Positions 1 to 7,089 of a stretch of 8,320 bases of DNA are shown in pieces (position 1 is the stretch's first letter; each line of letters begins with the position of its first letter). The DNA is from Methanosarcinales archaeon (lineage in GTDB: Archaea > Halobacteriota > Methanosarcinia > Methanosarcinales > Methanosarcinaceae). The translations under genes and the position numbers were made by a program. The notes below the pieces were generated by a model. It ran no database searches. It was not told where the DNA came from and saw nothing but the letters and a program-made list of their open reading frames with translations. The stretch lies in assembly GCA_012329085.1 (NCBI GenBank), contig JAAXQB010000221.1, positions 1 to 8,320 on the forward strand, in the 5' to 3' direction.

Positions 1-634
1 AAATAATTTTACTTATTTTTAATGTCTGCTCTTCTATTTTTTGAATTTGCAATTCTGTTAATCCTGCACATTCCATAGCTTCATTTCGATTTAAATATCT
101 ATCCGTAATTTCAAATTTAGTAGAGTAATCTATAAATGGATCTTTAAATTTATGCCCTTGTAATGGTTTTTCATCAATATTTAATTCTTGTAATGTTATA
201 GTTCCATTTTCGAGGCGCTTAAAAACACTACTTCCCTTTGGCAATTCGTTTCTATATATTATTTCTAATGGAATTAAAAATGAGTGTTTTGCAAATTTAT
301 ATGCAGAATAGTCATATGTGCCAGACTTAAACACAGGTTTTATGATGTTAAGAAGTTTAACTTCAATAATATTTATGGGCTTTTTAACATCTTTTAATTG
401 CTTTACGCACGATTCTTCAATAAGACCCTCGTAATGTGTTAAAATTCCCTCATTTTTAAATCTTTCAAAAAAGTAAGCACTTAATATAGCAATAGCTTCG
501 CCTTTTCGTGGAATTTCATCAGGCATTTCACCCCAATCAAATACAGAATATCTGTCTGAAAAATAAAATCTTCCAATTCCCATATTTGATTTGGTTGTAT
601 CTGCTACAATTTTTAAATCTTTTACACTTCCCAT
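1..634 (-). CDS. purC: Phosphoribosylaminoimidazole-succinocarboxamide (SAICAR) synthase, partial (3' end outside window)
   Basis: SAICAR synthase joins aspartate to the carboxylated imidazole nucleotide CAIR, using ATP, in purine synthesis in the cytoplasm. The reverse strand reads open for 211 codons from ATG at 634 to the window edge. It begins MGSVKDL and carries FSDRYSVFDWGEMPD at residues 25-39, IPLEIIYRNELPKGSS at 121-136 (the family signature region) and STKFEITDRYL at 171-181. This is the archaeal form of PurC, which I recall as roughly 320-330 residues, so about a third is missing off the left edge. The start is well supported: GGGGTG on the minus strand (643-648) lies 8 bases upstream and matches the archaeal anti-Shine-Dalgarno. 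It is divergent from rfcL and separated from it by about 1 kb of repeat-rich DNA. No frameshift is seen in the visible part. Confidence 0.95.
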   Translation of the reverse strand, partial: MGSVKDLKIVADTTKSNMGIGRFYFSDRYSVFDWGEMPDEIPRKGEAIAILSAYFFERFKNEGILTHYEGLIEESCVKQLKDVKKPINIIEVKLLNIIKPVFKSGTYDYSAYKFAKHSFLIPLEIIYRNELPKGSSVFKRLENGTITLQELNIDEKPLQGHKFKDPFIDYSTKFEITDRYLNRNEAMECAGLTELQIQKIEEQTLKISKII

Positions 635-642
635 TTATATTG

Positions 643-648
643 CACCCC
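643..648 (-). promoter_or_regulatory. Shine-Dalgarno site of purC
   Basis: GGGGTG on the minus strand, 8 bases before the purC ATG. It is the only convincing Shine-Dalgarno site in the window; rfcL and icd have none in front of their starts. Confidence 0.65.
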
Positions 649-690
649 ATTCCTTTTTTTTATTATTTATTTTAAATTTTCACTCAATCT

Positions 691-703
691 ATTTAAAAAT
701 ATT
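691..703 (-). promoter_or_regulatory. Candidate TATA box for purC
   Basis: On the minus strand this reads TATTTTTAAATAG. A start of transcription about 25 bases downstream would give a leader of roughly 35 bases containing the Shine-Dalgarno site. The surrounding DNA is so AT-rich that chance matches are common, so this is only a candidate. Confidence 0.3.
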
Positions 704-904
704 TAATATTAGTTTTAGGGTTTGTATTGATATAAATATATTGAATTTAAATAGGATTTAATTAAGAAATCATTTAATTTTTTAGGTTAAATTGTGAAAA
801 GCCGAAAAGTTTAAAATACATGGAGTAATATAAGGTATAAAAATATGGTATATTCAAAAAAATTGAACTAAACCTAACTTTAAAATAGAAAATTTTACGA
901 TTTT

Positions 905-989
905 CTTTAATGCTCATTTTTTTATAGCTTGTTCGGAACGAACGAGCGTTAGTATATAATTTGTAAAGCTCGTTCTCAAAGAGAATGAG
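905..989 (+). repeat. Dispersed palindromic element, forward copy, with two hairpins
   Basis: This unit has a T-rich lead, ATAGC, then hairpin 1 (GCTTGTTCG 927-935, loop GAA, CGAACGAGC 939-947; one T-G wobble). GTTAGTATATAATTTGTAAA follows, then hairpin 2 (CTCGTTCTC 969-977, loop AAA, GAGAATGAG 981-989; one G-T wobble). The same order (T-rich, ATAGC, 9-bp stem with a three-base loop, GTTARTATAT) recurs at 3160 in this orientation and at 1402, 3770, 8020 and 8191 in reverse. It resembles REP-like or palindromic-element families in architecture, but I do not recognise it as a named one. Confidence 0.8.
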
Positions 990-1002
990 TGTTTATTATA
1001 TA

Positions 1003-1031
1003 CTGAGGGAAATTTTTAATTTCTCGAAAAT
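1003..1031 (-). repeat. 29-bp short palindromic motif, copy 1 (reverse)
   Basis: Read on the minus strand it is a near-exact copy of 3256-3284 and 8066-8094: TTTCGAGAAATT, two variable bases, then AAATTTCCCTCAG. GAGAAATT and AATTTCYCTC can pair as a hairpin. It lies just downstream of the palindromic element at 905, as copy 2 lies near the element at 3160. Confidence 0.75.
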
Positions 1032-1092
1032 GGGATCTCAAAAAAATAGTTTTTGTTCAAAATTTGATATAATGCTTATTTGCTTGAAAATA

Positions 1093-1162
1093 AAAATCCT
1101 CCAAAAAAGGAATTTTTAGAAGAAAATTTTCTTTGAGGGTTTTCTGAATAAAAGATTTTCTT
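1093..1162 (+). repeat. 70-bp repeat with a 10-bp stem-loop, copy 1
   Basis: Aligned with 1203-1272 at a spacing of exactly 110 bases, it agrees at 51 of 60 positions over 1101-1160. Its stem pairs 1121-1130 with 1136-1145 around the loop CTTTG. Three of the ten pairs are T-G, so the stem would hold in a plus-strand RNA but not as perfect DNA pairing. Confidence 0.7.
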
Positions 1163-1202
1163 GAAAAACCATTATCTTCGAGAGCTCGTTCGTTCGAAAA
1201 CA

Positions 1203-1272
1203 AAATTTTTCCAAAGGAGAAATTTTTAGAAGGAAATTCTCTTTGAGAATTTCCTGAATCAAAGATTTTCTC
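1203..1272 (+). repeat. 70-bp repeat with a perfect 10-bp stem-loop, copy 2
   Basis: Second copy of the unit at 1093. AGGAAATTCT (1231-1240) and AGAATTTCCT (1246-1255) pair perfectly around the same CTTTG loop. Both arms differ from copy 1 while pairing is kept, and the loop is unchanged. Confidence 0.7.
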
Positions 1273-1323
1273 ATACGCTCATTCGTTCGAAAATCAGAGA
1301 TTTTCTCATACGCTCATTCGTTC
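1263..1323 (+). repeat. 26-bp direct repeat, 35-bp period
   Basis: The 26 bases at 1263-1288, starting AGATTTTCTCATACGC, recur without change at 1298-1323. Exact identity suggests a recent local duplication. The segment between them includes the stretch that also appears at the start of cofE (6167-6196). Confidence 0.75.
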
Positions 1324-1368
1324 CGAATGAGCTTTCCGAATAAGCTTTCCGAATGAGCTTTCCGAATG
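1312..1368 (+). repeat. Perfect triloop hairpin followed by 13-bp tandem repeats
   Basis: GCTCATTCG (1312-1320), loop TTC and CGAATGAGC (1324-1332) form a perfect 9-bp stem. The right arm then continues as a 13-base tandem repeat, TCCGAATGAGCTT, at 1322, 1335 and 1348 with a partial fourth copy from 1361. The second copy has one substitution. This looks like slippage or repeated duplication of one hairpin arm. Confidence 0.75.
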
Positions 1369-1401
1369 TATTCTCAAAGAAAATGAGTGTTTAATATACA
1401 A

Positions 1402-1455
1402 CATTATAAATTATATATTAACGATCGTTTGTTCCAAACAAGCTATTAAAAAAGA
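1402..1455 (-). repeat. Dispersed palindromic element, reverse copy
   Basis: On the minus strand it shows the same order as the forward copies: T-rich lead, AATAGC, stem-loop with a GAA loop, then GTTAATATATAATTTATAA. On the plus strand the arms are GATCGTTTG (1423-1431) and CAAACAAGC (1435-1443), with two mismatches near the base of the stem. Confidence 0.75.
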
Positions 1456-1530
1456 AAGTTTAAGTTTAAATAAAAGATAAAATATACAATATAATTAAAT
1501 TATTTCAATTTTACATAATAATAAATAACA

Positions 1531-1637
1531 GACTTGTTGCATAATAAGCCAAAATTTAACCTTAGCATAGTGATTTATATCTAAAAGTCAAAATTTAGTC
1601 GCTACATATCGAAATATGAGTTAATACGCAACAAGTC
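1531..1637. mobile_element. MITE-like element, 107 bp, with terminal inverted repeats and 5-bp target duplication
   Basis: The ends are inverted repeats: GACTTGTTGC is exact at both ends (1531-1540 and, reversed, 1628-1637), and the match continues inward for 16 of 20 bases. TAACA flanks both sides (1526-1530 and 1638-1642), as expected for a target-site duplication. The inside is too short to encode a protein, so movement would need a transposase supplied elsewhere. The right end is 33 bases before the first rfcL ATG, so the insertion has replaced or become part of the rfcL upstream region. The parent insertion-sequence family cannot be named from this alone. Confidence 0.8.
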
Positions 1638-1647
1638 TAACAATAAT

Positions 1648-1657
1648 AATTTAAAAC
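1648..1657 (+). promoter_or_regulatory. Candidate TATA box for rfcL
   Basis: AATTTAAAAC lies in the short gap between the MITE and rfcL. At the usual archaeal spacing of about 25 bases, transcription would start near 1677. That is after the first ATG (1670) but before the in-frame ATG at 1691. AT-rich context makes this weak. Confidence 0.25.
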
Positions 1658-1669
1658 TTAGTAATTACA

Positions 1670-3103
1670 ATGTCATTAAAAGCCACACAAATGGAATGGG
1701 CTGAAAAATACAGACCTAATACACTTTCAACTGTTATTGGTAATGGAACTGCAATAGCAACACTTAAAACATGGGGTAATGAATGGTTGCATGGAATTCC
1801 AGATAAAAAGGCTGTGATACTCTCTGGATCGGCAGGAGTTGGAAAAACTTCTTCTGCACACGCACTTGCAAATGATTTAAATTGGAACATAATAGAACTA
1901 AATGCAAGTGATACAAGAACCGCTGGCGTAATTAATAGAATTGCAGGCAATGCATCCAAAACACAATCCTTAGATGGAATCTCAAGAAAATTAATTATTC
2001 TTGATGAAGCAGACAATATTCATGGAAATAGTGATAGAGGGGGTGCAAAAGCAATGATTTCGATATTAAAAGAAACGAATCAGCCCATTATACTCATTGT
2101 AAATGACCTTTTTGGAGTGTCATCTTCTATTCGAATACTATGCAAAGAAATTAAATTTAATGCAATACAAAGTCGTTCAATACTCTCCGCACTTAAAGAA
2201 ATATGTCGCAAAGAAAATATTATATATGAATTAGAAGTTCTTATGAAAATTGCAATGAATGCAAGTGGGGATTTAAGATCTGCAATAAATGATTTACAAG
2301 CAATAACAACAGGAAAAAATCAGTTGCATAGCAAAGATTTTGTGGTATCTTCCCGAGATACAAAAGAATCTGTTTTTAAAGTAATTTCCAAAATATTTAC
2401 AAAAGATGATGTAAAATCTGTACTCGAATATACATACAAATTGGATGAAAATACAGAAGATTTAATACATTGGATCGATGAAAATTTACCATTTCAATAT
2501 GCAAATAAAGATGATGTTCAATTTGGTTACAAATATTTATCTTCCGCGGATAGATTTCTTGGGCGTGTAAAAAGAAGGCAAAATTATGGGATGTGGAAAT
2601 ATGCAAGTATGCTTATGGTTGGTGGAGTTTTAACTTCTAAATCACATAAATCTGGAGGATTTTTAAAACTTAAGCCGCCATCCATTTGGAGAAAACTTGG
2701 GGCTTTGCGTACAAAAAGAGCTAGAAGAGATGACATTGCATCAAAAATAGGAAAACAGTGTCATGAATCTATGAGATACTCTCGCACAAATCTTGCACCG
2801 ATATATGCCGCCATGTTAAAACACGATGAATATTCAGTAGATATTACTTCAAATTTAGATTTGACTCTTGATGAACTTGTATATATGACAGATAGTAAAA
2901 AACCTACTAAAAGGCTTCAAAAAATATACGAAACTGCAGAATTACTTAAAGGGGATGTTGTTGAAAATTCGGATTATAAAAAATCAATATTTTCTGAAAA
3001 TAAAAAACCAAAATCATCTACTTTAACTTCGCCTCAAAAAAAGAAAACACATATAATTCCAAAAAGTAAAAAAGCCCCTCAAAAAACATTATTTGATTTT
3101 TAA
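1670..3103 (+). CDS. rfcL: Replication factor C large subunit (clamp loader)
   Basis: RFC-L works with the small RFC subunits to load the PCNA sliding clamp at primer-template junctions, using ATP. The 477-residue product has the AAA+ order: WAEKYRP at 10-16, Walker A GSAGVGKT at 53-60, Walker B LIILDEAD at 108-115, sensor 1 Asn145 in IVNDLFG and sensor 2 GDLR at 200-203. No SRC arginine-finger motif is present, as expected for the large subunit. The C-terminal region is helical in appearance, then a lysine-rich linker leads to QKTLFDF at the extreme C-terminus (471-477), a PCNA-interacting PIP box. The first ATG gives seven extra residues before MEWAEKYRP; in relatives the protein usually begins at that second Met (1691). 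Neither start has a Shine-Dalgarno site. It stands alone, with about 1 kb upstream and 1.6 kb downstream free of genes. Confidence 0.95.
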   Translation: MSLKATQMEWAEKYRPNTLSTVIGNGTAIATLKTWGNEWLHGIPDKKAVILSGSAGVGKTSSAHALANDLNWNIIELNASDTRTAGVINRIAGNASKTQSLDGISRKLIILDEADNIHGNSDRGGAKAMISILKETNQPIILIVNDLFGVSSSIRILCKEIKFNAIQSRSILSALKEICRKENIIYELEVLMKIAMNASGDLRSAINDLQAITTGKNQLHSKDFVVSSRDTKESVFKVISKIFTKDDVKSVLEYTYKLDENTEDLIHWIDENLPFQYANKDDVQFGYKYLSSADRFLGRVKRRQNYGMWKYASMLMVGGVLTSKSHKSGGFLKLKPPSIWRKLGALRTKRARRDDIASKIGKQCHESMRYSRTNLAPIYAAMLKHDEYSVDITSNLDLTLDELVYMTDSKKPTKRLQKIYETAELLKGDVVENSDYKKSIFSENKKPKSSTLTSPQKKKTHIIPKSKKAPQKTLFDF

Positions 3104-3121
3104 TTTATTCTAATTATTTAG
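3098..3121 (+). terminator. Possible T-rich terminator after rfcL
   Basis: T-runs span and follow the rfcL stop codon, in the style of archaeal oligo-T termination. The region is AT-rich throughout, so the assignment is weak. The hairpin at 3174-3194 could also shape the 3' end. Confidence 0.3.
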
Positions 3122-3159
3122 TTTAGTGTAATGATAGGGGTGTTTTAATTTATATTATA

Positions 3160-3215
3160 TAATATTTTTAATAGCTCGTTTGGAACAAACGAGCGTTAGC
3201 ATATATTTTGTAAAA
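3160..3215 (+). repeat. Dispersed palindromic element, forward copy, downstream of rfcL
   Basis: TTTTTAATAGC leads into a perfect 9-bp stem, GCTCGTTTG (3174-3182), loop GAA, CAAACGAGC (3186-3194), then GTTAGCATATATTTTGTAAA. Against the copy at 927, the eighth base of the left arm is T rather than C and its partner is A rather than G, a matched change that keeps pairing. Confidence 0.8.
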
Positions 3216-3255
3216 TCGTGTACAGAAAGAGAAATTATTTTCTCGTTAGGATGGT

Positions 3256-3284
3256 AATTTCGAGAAATTTAAAATTTCCCTCAG
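3256..3284 (+). repeat. 29-bp short palindromic motif, copy 2
   Basis: Near-identical to 8066-8094 and to the reverse complement of 1003-1031. It contains CGAGAAATT and AAATTTCCCTCAG, whose arms can pair. Confidence 0.75.
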
Positions 3285-3475
3285 CACATAACTTTATATA
3301 TTATATAATATAAAAAATGCCACATATATTAAAAATTTTTTTATATGTTATTAAACAACTCAGGGATAATAATTTACTATTGATTGCCATATGTTGGATT
3401 AGAAATTATATCTTGTTCGTAAATTAAATATTAAAAATAGAATAACACAAAACAATTAATTTCAATAAATTTTAA

Positions 3476-3638
3476 AGAAAGACGAGTTCCTAAAATAAAT
3501 GATTGAAAATGTAGCATAGGAGAACAAATAAATCATTTTTTAATATTAAAAACAACAAACCAATTTTTCTAATATTAAAAACAACAAACCAATTTTTCTA
3601 ATATTAAAAACAACAAACCAATTAGAACTCGCCTTTCT
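3476..3638. repeat. 163-bp element: three 29-bp tandem units between inverted ends
   Basis: The tandem unit TAATATTAAAAACAACAAAC plus CAATTTTTC occurs at 3541-3569 and 3570-3598, with a 25-base third copy at 3599-3623; copies are identical. Inverted ends lie outside: AGAAAGACGAGTTC (3476-3489) pairs with 3625-3638 at 13 of 14 positions. A shorter inner pair, AAATGATT (3497-3504) and AATCATTT (3530-3537), sits in the left part. No target duplication is apparent and no protein is encoded. It could be a small non-autonomous element, a structured RNA or a binding array; the sequence does not decide. Confidence 0.7.
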
Positions 3639-3769
3639 ATAATAAAATATACAACCCCATCCCATATAATACTTTTTATTGATTTAATATATTTTATATT
3701 TCTCATAAATTTATACAATATGCAAATCTCTAAAAAACCTAAATTTCAAAAAATTAGAAATTTATCTAA

Positions 3770-3815
3770 CTCATTAACGATCGTTCGTTCCGAACAAGCT
3801 ATTAAAAATTTTTTC
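3770..3815 (-). repeat. Dispersed palindromic element, reverse copy
   Basis: Plus-strand arms are GATCGTTCG (3779-3787), loop TTC, CGAACAAGC (3791-3799), followed by TATTAAAAATTTTT. On the minus strand this gives the usual T-rich lead, AATAGC, hairpin and CGTTAAT. Confidence 0.75.
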
Positions 3816-3865
3816 CTACGCACATTCACCCCAAGAATGAACCATCAAAAATCAAATATTTTTTT

Positions 3866-3910
3866 AAACGCTCGTTTGTTCCGAACGAGCTCTTGAAGAG
3901 AATGAGTGAC
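3866..3910 (-). repeat. Dispersed palindromic element, reverse copy, partial
   Basis: GCTCGTTTG (3870-3878), loop TTC, CGAACGAGC (3882-3890), with one T-G wobble. An arm-like GAATGAGTG follows from about 3899. The flank is less complete than in other copies. Confidence 0.65.
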
Positions 3911-4675
3911 AAGTATATAATTTTATAAGATATATACAATAAAAAAAATTTTAGATTTTATAATTTTATTTAATAAAATCACGAAATTATTAATTTAAAT
4001 TTAATAAATAAAAAAAAATTCATGCTTTAATACATAGATAAATAACATATAATTTAGAAATTGGTTTAATAAATTTTCATTCAATAAAAGTAAAAAAATA
4101 ACATAATTGAGCCTATGCTTAAATACTAATATAAAATAAAAATTTAATTTTTATTTACAACTTACATAAATTATACATAAAATTTTAATTATATATCTGC
4201 AATATATTTATACCCCATAAGATTTTGAAATTAAATTAAATTGAACAATTTAAATATTTATTTTTAGGTTTAATGCACGAATAAAAAAATATTTAGTGCC
4301 ACGCATGTATTAATTTTAAATATTAATGTAAAAAATATATGTTTAAAAATACATTGTTTATAATTCCATTGTAAAGGATTATTGCATAAATATTGCATGA
4401 TAAAAAAATCAAGTATGCATATAAATTCCTTCAATTTAAAAAAATTCAACCATCTATTTTATATATGATTGATTTTTTATTATACTATTTATAATGAAAA
4501 ACATAGAATTTAATAATGTGTAGATAATACAAAATATCATAATATCACTTACAAGAGATGGGTATTTACAAATCACATATAACGACTTTTCTCCTTCAGA
4601 AACACATTCTCCGTAGAAAAATGTGCGTTTAATGTGTTAATAAAAAAAATTATACAATTTAAAAAATAATTAATT
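3911..4675. other. AT-rich gene-free stretch upstream of icd
   Basis: No coding region, RNA gene or member of the hairpin repeat families is seen here. The DNA is strongly AT-rich with many short A and T runs. There is no Shine-Dalgarno site before icd. A TATA-like TTATAC at 4650-4655 lies about 24 bases before the ATG, which would fit a leaderless transcript, but TATA-like strings are abundant. Confidence 0.6.
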
Positions 4676-6163
4676 ATGACTGAAAATACAAATAAAAAAA
4701 TAAATGAAACAATAACAATTCCTATGGCGCGTGGAGATGGAATTGGTCCTGAAATAATGGATGCGTGTCTTAATATATTGATTAAGGCAGGAGCTCGTAT
4801 TAACCCTATATTTATTGAAATTGGGGAAAAAATATATCTCAAAGGCAATACAGCTGGAATTGAAAACGAATCATGGGATTTATTGAAAAAGCACAAAATA
4901 TTTTATAAAGCACCGATTACAACTCCACAAGGAGGGGGATATAAAAGTTTAAATGTGACTATTAGAAAAACACTTAGTTTATATTCCAATATTCGTCCGG
5001 TCATGAGTTACAATCCTTACATTCCAATAAAACATAAAGATATAGATGTTGTAATTATTAGAGAAAACGAAGAAGATTTATATGCAGGAATTGAGCATCA
5101 ACAAACTCCGGAAGTTACGCAATGCCTTAAACTAATTTCTCGCCCAGGATGTGAAAAAATAGTAAGATATGCATTCGAGTATGCAAAAGCATATAATCGT
5201 AAAAAAGTCACCTGTATGACAAAGGACAATATAATGAAAATTACAGATGGCTTATTTCATAAAGTATTTAAAGAAATTGCACTTGAATATCCTGAAATTG
5301 AAAGTGAGCATTGGATTATTGATATTGGAACTGCAAAACTTGCAGATTCTCCAGAAATGTTTGATGTAGTTGTTATGCCAAATCTTTATGGAGATATTGC
5401 ATCTGATATGCTTGGACAAATTGCAGGATCTGTTGGGCTTGCACCTGGTGCAAATATTGGGGATGATTATGCAATGTTTGAGGCGATACACGGTTCTGCA
5501 CCAAAACATGCAGGACAAAATAAAGCGAATCCGTCTGGATTGCTTCTCGCAGGTATTATGATGATGGTGCATATTGGTCAACCAGATATTGCAGAAAAAA
5601 TACATAATGCATGGTTTAAAACTATTGAAGATAAGATTTGGACTTATGACATAGTCAGAAAAGCAAAAGCAGGCGGAATTAAGGAATATACAGAAGTTGG
5701 AACAAAAGAGTTTGCTGATGCTGTGATTGAAAGACTTGGAAGTAAACCCATCCACTTTAAGCCTGTGAAATATAGTAGTGCTGTGTTTAAAGTTAAAAAA
5801 CCTAAACTTACTGATTTAAGTTCTGTAAAAATGGAACTTAATGGGGTTGATGTATTTATAGGGGATGGAAAAATCACTCCAAATGAACTTGGATTAAAAT
5901 TAGATGCAATTTCTGGAGATAAATTTAGTTTAATTATGATTTCAAATCGTGGACAAAAGGTATATCCAAATTATTCTGAAGAGACTTTTTGTACAGATCA
6001 TTGGAGGTGTAGATTCCAACCACCTGAATCCATAAATATTACCAATTCAGATATACGAAAATTACTTGAAAGAATTGAGAAAGCTAATTTAAATTGGATA
6101 AAACTTGAAAATTTATATTTCATGGATGGGGAAAGGGCATATACTCTTGGACAAGGTCAATGA
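4676..6163 (+). CDS. icd: NADP-type isocitrate dehydrogenase with extra C-terminal domain
   Basis: The enzyme decarboxylates isocitrate to 2-oxoglutarate, here probably reducing NADP+. The 495-residue product has GDGIGPEI at 20-27. Substrate-binding residues sit in SLNVTIRK (Ser91, Asn93, Arg97) and Arg107, with Arg129 and Tyr136 in RENEEDLYAGIE. Lys183 is in TKDN, and the metal-site aspartates are Asp240 and Asp244 in NLYGDIASD. HGSAPKHAG at 272-280 has Lys then His where NAD enzymes typically have Asp-Ile, favouring NADP. Ser91 and Asn93 argue against isopropylmalate dehydrogenase. Residues from about 365 onward form an added domain like that of the long Thermus/Rickettsia-type enzymes. There is no Shine-Dalgarno site. 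The stop codon overlaps the first possible cofE ATG. Likely role: 2-oxoglutarate for glutamate synthesis. Confidence 0.93.
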   Translation: MTENTNKKINETITIPMARGDGIGPEIMDACLNILIKAGARINPIFIEIGEKIYLKGNTAGIENESWDLLKKHKIFYKAPITTPQGGGYKSLNVTIRKTLSLYSNIRPVMSYNPYIPIKHKDIDVVIIRENEEDLYAGIEHQQTPEVTQCLKLISRPGCEKIVRYAFEYAKAYNRKKVTCMTKDNIMKITDGLFHKVFKEIALEYPEIESEHWIIDIGTAKLADSPEMFDVVVMPNLYGDIASDMLGQIAGSVGLAPGANIGDDYAMFEAIHGSAPKHAGQNKANPSGLLLAGIMMMVHIGQPDIAEKIHNAWFKTIEDKIWTYDIVRKAKAGGIKEYTEVGTKEFADAVIERLGSKPIHFKPVKYSSAVFKVKKPKLTDLSSVKMELNGVDVFIGDGKITPNELGLKLDAISGDKFSLIMISNRGQKVYPNYSEETFCTDHWRCRFQPPESINITNSDIRKLLERIEKANLNWIKLENLYFMDGERAYTLGQGQ

Positions 6164-6981
6164 GAAATTCTTGCGAAAATCAGAGATATTCTAATAGGCA
6201 TAACATAAATGGTACATCTAAATTGAAACTCGAATTGTATGCACTATCTGATATTCCACTTATCAAAGCACATGATGATTTAGCCAAAATAATTTATAAA
6301 AAAATAGAGTTAAAAGATAATGATGTGGTTATTATTGCATCAACAATCGTTGCAAAATCTGAAAATAGAAAATTTAAAATTGAGAATATTGTTCCAAAAA
6401 AATTGGCTATTGATATTGCAAATAAAAATCAAAAAGATCCAAAATTTGTTCAAGCTGTTCTTGATAGGAGTAAAGAATGCCTAATCGAATCTCCTATGAT
6501 GCTTGTGGAATCTAAAAGTGGTTTGGTATGTATAAATGCTGGCATTGATGATTCAAATGTAGAAAATGGATTTTTATTAGACCTTCCTGAAGATTCTGAT
6601 AAGAGTGCATTTAGAATTGGTGAAACTCTTAAAAAATTAACTGGTAAAAAAGTTAGTATTATTATTACAGATACAAATGGTCGTGCATTTAAAATTGGAC
6701 AAACCGGTGTTGCTATTGGAGTTTATGGCATACACCCAATAAAAGATTGGTGTGGCAAAAAAGATCTTTTTGGAAATATACTTGAAGTCACAAAAGAAGC
6801 AGTTGCTGATGAGATTGCAAGTGCGGCAAATCTTTTGATGGGAGAAGGGGATGGTGGTGTACCGATTATACTACTTAGAGGGCTTAATATGCATACGGAT
6901 GATGAAGTAAGTATAGCTGAGTCGTACCGCGACAATTCAGAGGATGTTATAAGAAAAGGATTGCGAGTTTTAAAAAGTTAA
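6160..6981 (+). CDS. cofE: Coenzyme F420-0:L-glutamate ligase
   Basis: CofE adds gamma-linked glutamates to F420-0 using GTP and a divalent metal, completing the F420 tail. Family motifs: AKSENRKF at 65-72, INAGIDDSNV at 125-134, LLDLPEDSDKSA at 139-150, IITDTNGRAFKIGQTGVAIG at 168-187, HPIKDWCGKKDLFG at 192-205 and ADEIASAANLLMGEGDGG at 216-233. Asp130 and Asp171 are at positions expected to hold metal. The ATG at 6160 overlaps the icd stop (ATGA), giving 273 residues. Relatives are about 250 and begin near LKLELYALSDIPLI, so the first 21 residues are atypical. A TTG at 6223 would start at that point, with only a weak GGT 9 bases upstream. Part of the extra segment (6167-6196) matches an intergenic repeat. 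AAGGT before 6160 is close to the ATG and weak. Co-transcription with icd is likely. Confidence 0.94.
   Translation: MRNSCENQRYSNRHNINGTSKLKLELYALSDIPLIKAHDDLAKIIYKKIELKDNDVVIIASTIVAKSENRKFKIENIVPKKLAIDIANKNQKDPKFVQAVLDRSKECLIESPMMLVESKSGLVCINAGIDDSNVENGFLLDLPEDSDKSAFRIGETLKKLTGKKVSIIITDTNGRAFKIGQTGVAIGVYGIHPIKDWCGKKDLFGNILEVTKEAVADEIASAANLLMGEGDGGVPIILLRGLNMHTDDEVSIAESYRDNSEDVIRKGLRVLKS
6167..6196 (+). repeat. Repeat fragment within the annotated cofE start
   Basis: Matches 1281-1310 at 26 of 30 positions, with the central CGAAAATCAGAGAT unchanged. It falls in the icd-cofE junction, in the segment absent from typical CofE proteins. Confidence 0.65.
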
Positions 6982-7000
6982 AATTTTTACTTTTCGTAGT
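6982..7000 (+). terminator. Possible T-rich terminator after cofE
   Basis: ATTTTTACTTTTC follows directly after the cofE stop codon. It is consistent with archaeal oligo-T termination, but AT-rich context limits confidence. Confidence 0.3.
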
Positions 7001-7089
7001 TATTTAAAATTATAACTGATGTTATGTATTGACTAAATTATAATTGCACCAATCTTTTTATAATTTATTAAAATATATTTAAACAAATT

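Noticed and set aside
1651..2016. 121-residue reverse-strand open frame over the rfcL start
   Set aside because: Antisense shadow of the conserved RFC AAA+ coding sequence.
3541..3623. Possible CRISPR array from three 29-bp repeats
   Set aside because: The units are directly abutted with no spacers, and no cas genes are nearby.
4573..4896. 107-residue reverse-strand open frame over the icd start
   Set aside because: More than half is antisense to icd; its hydrophobic look comes from the AT-rich complement.
5252..5755. 167-residue reverse-strand open frame inside icd
   Set aside because: It lies wholly within icd and has the biased Cys/His/Ile/Asn composition of an antisense shadow.
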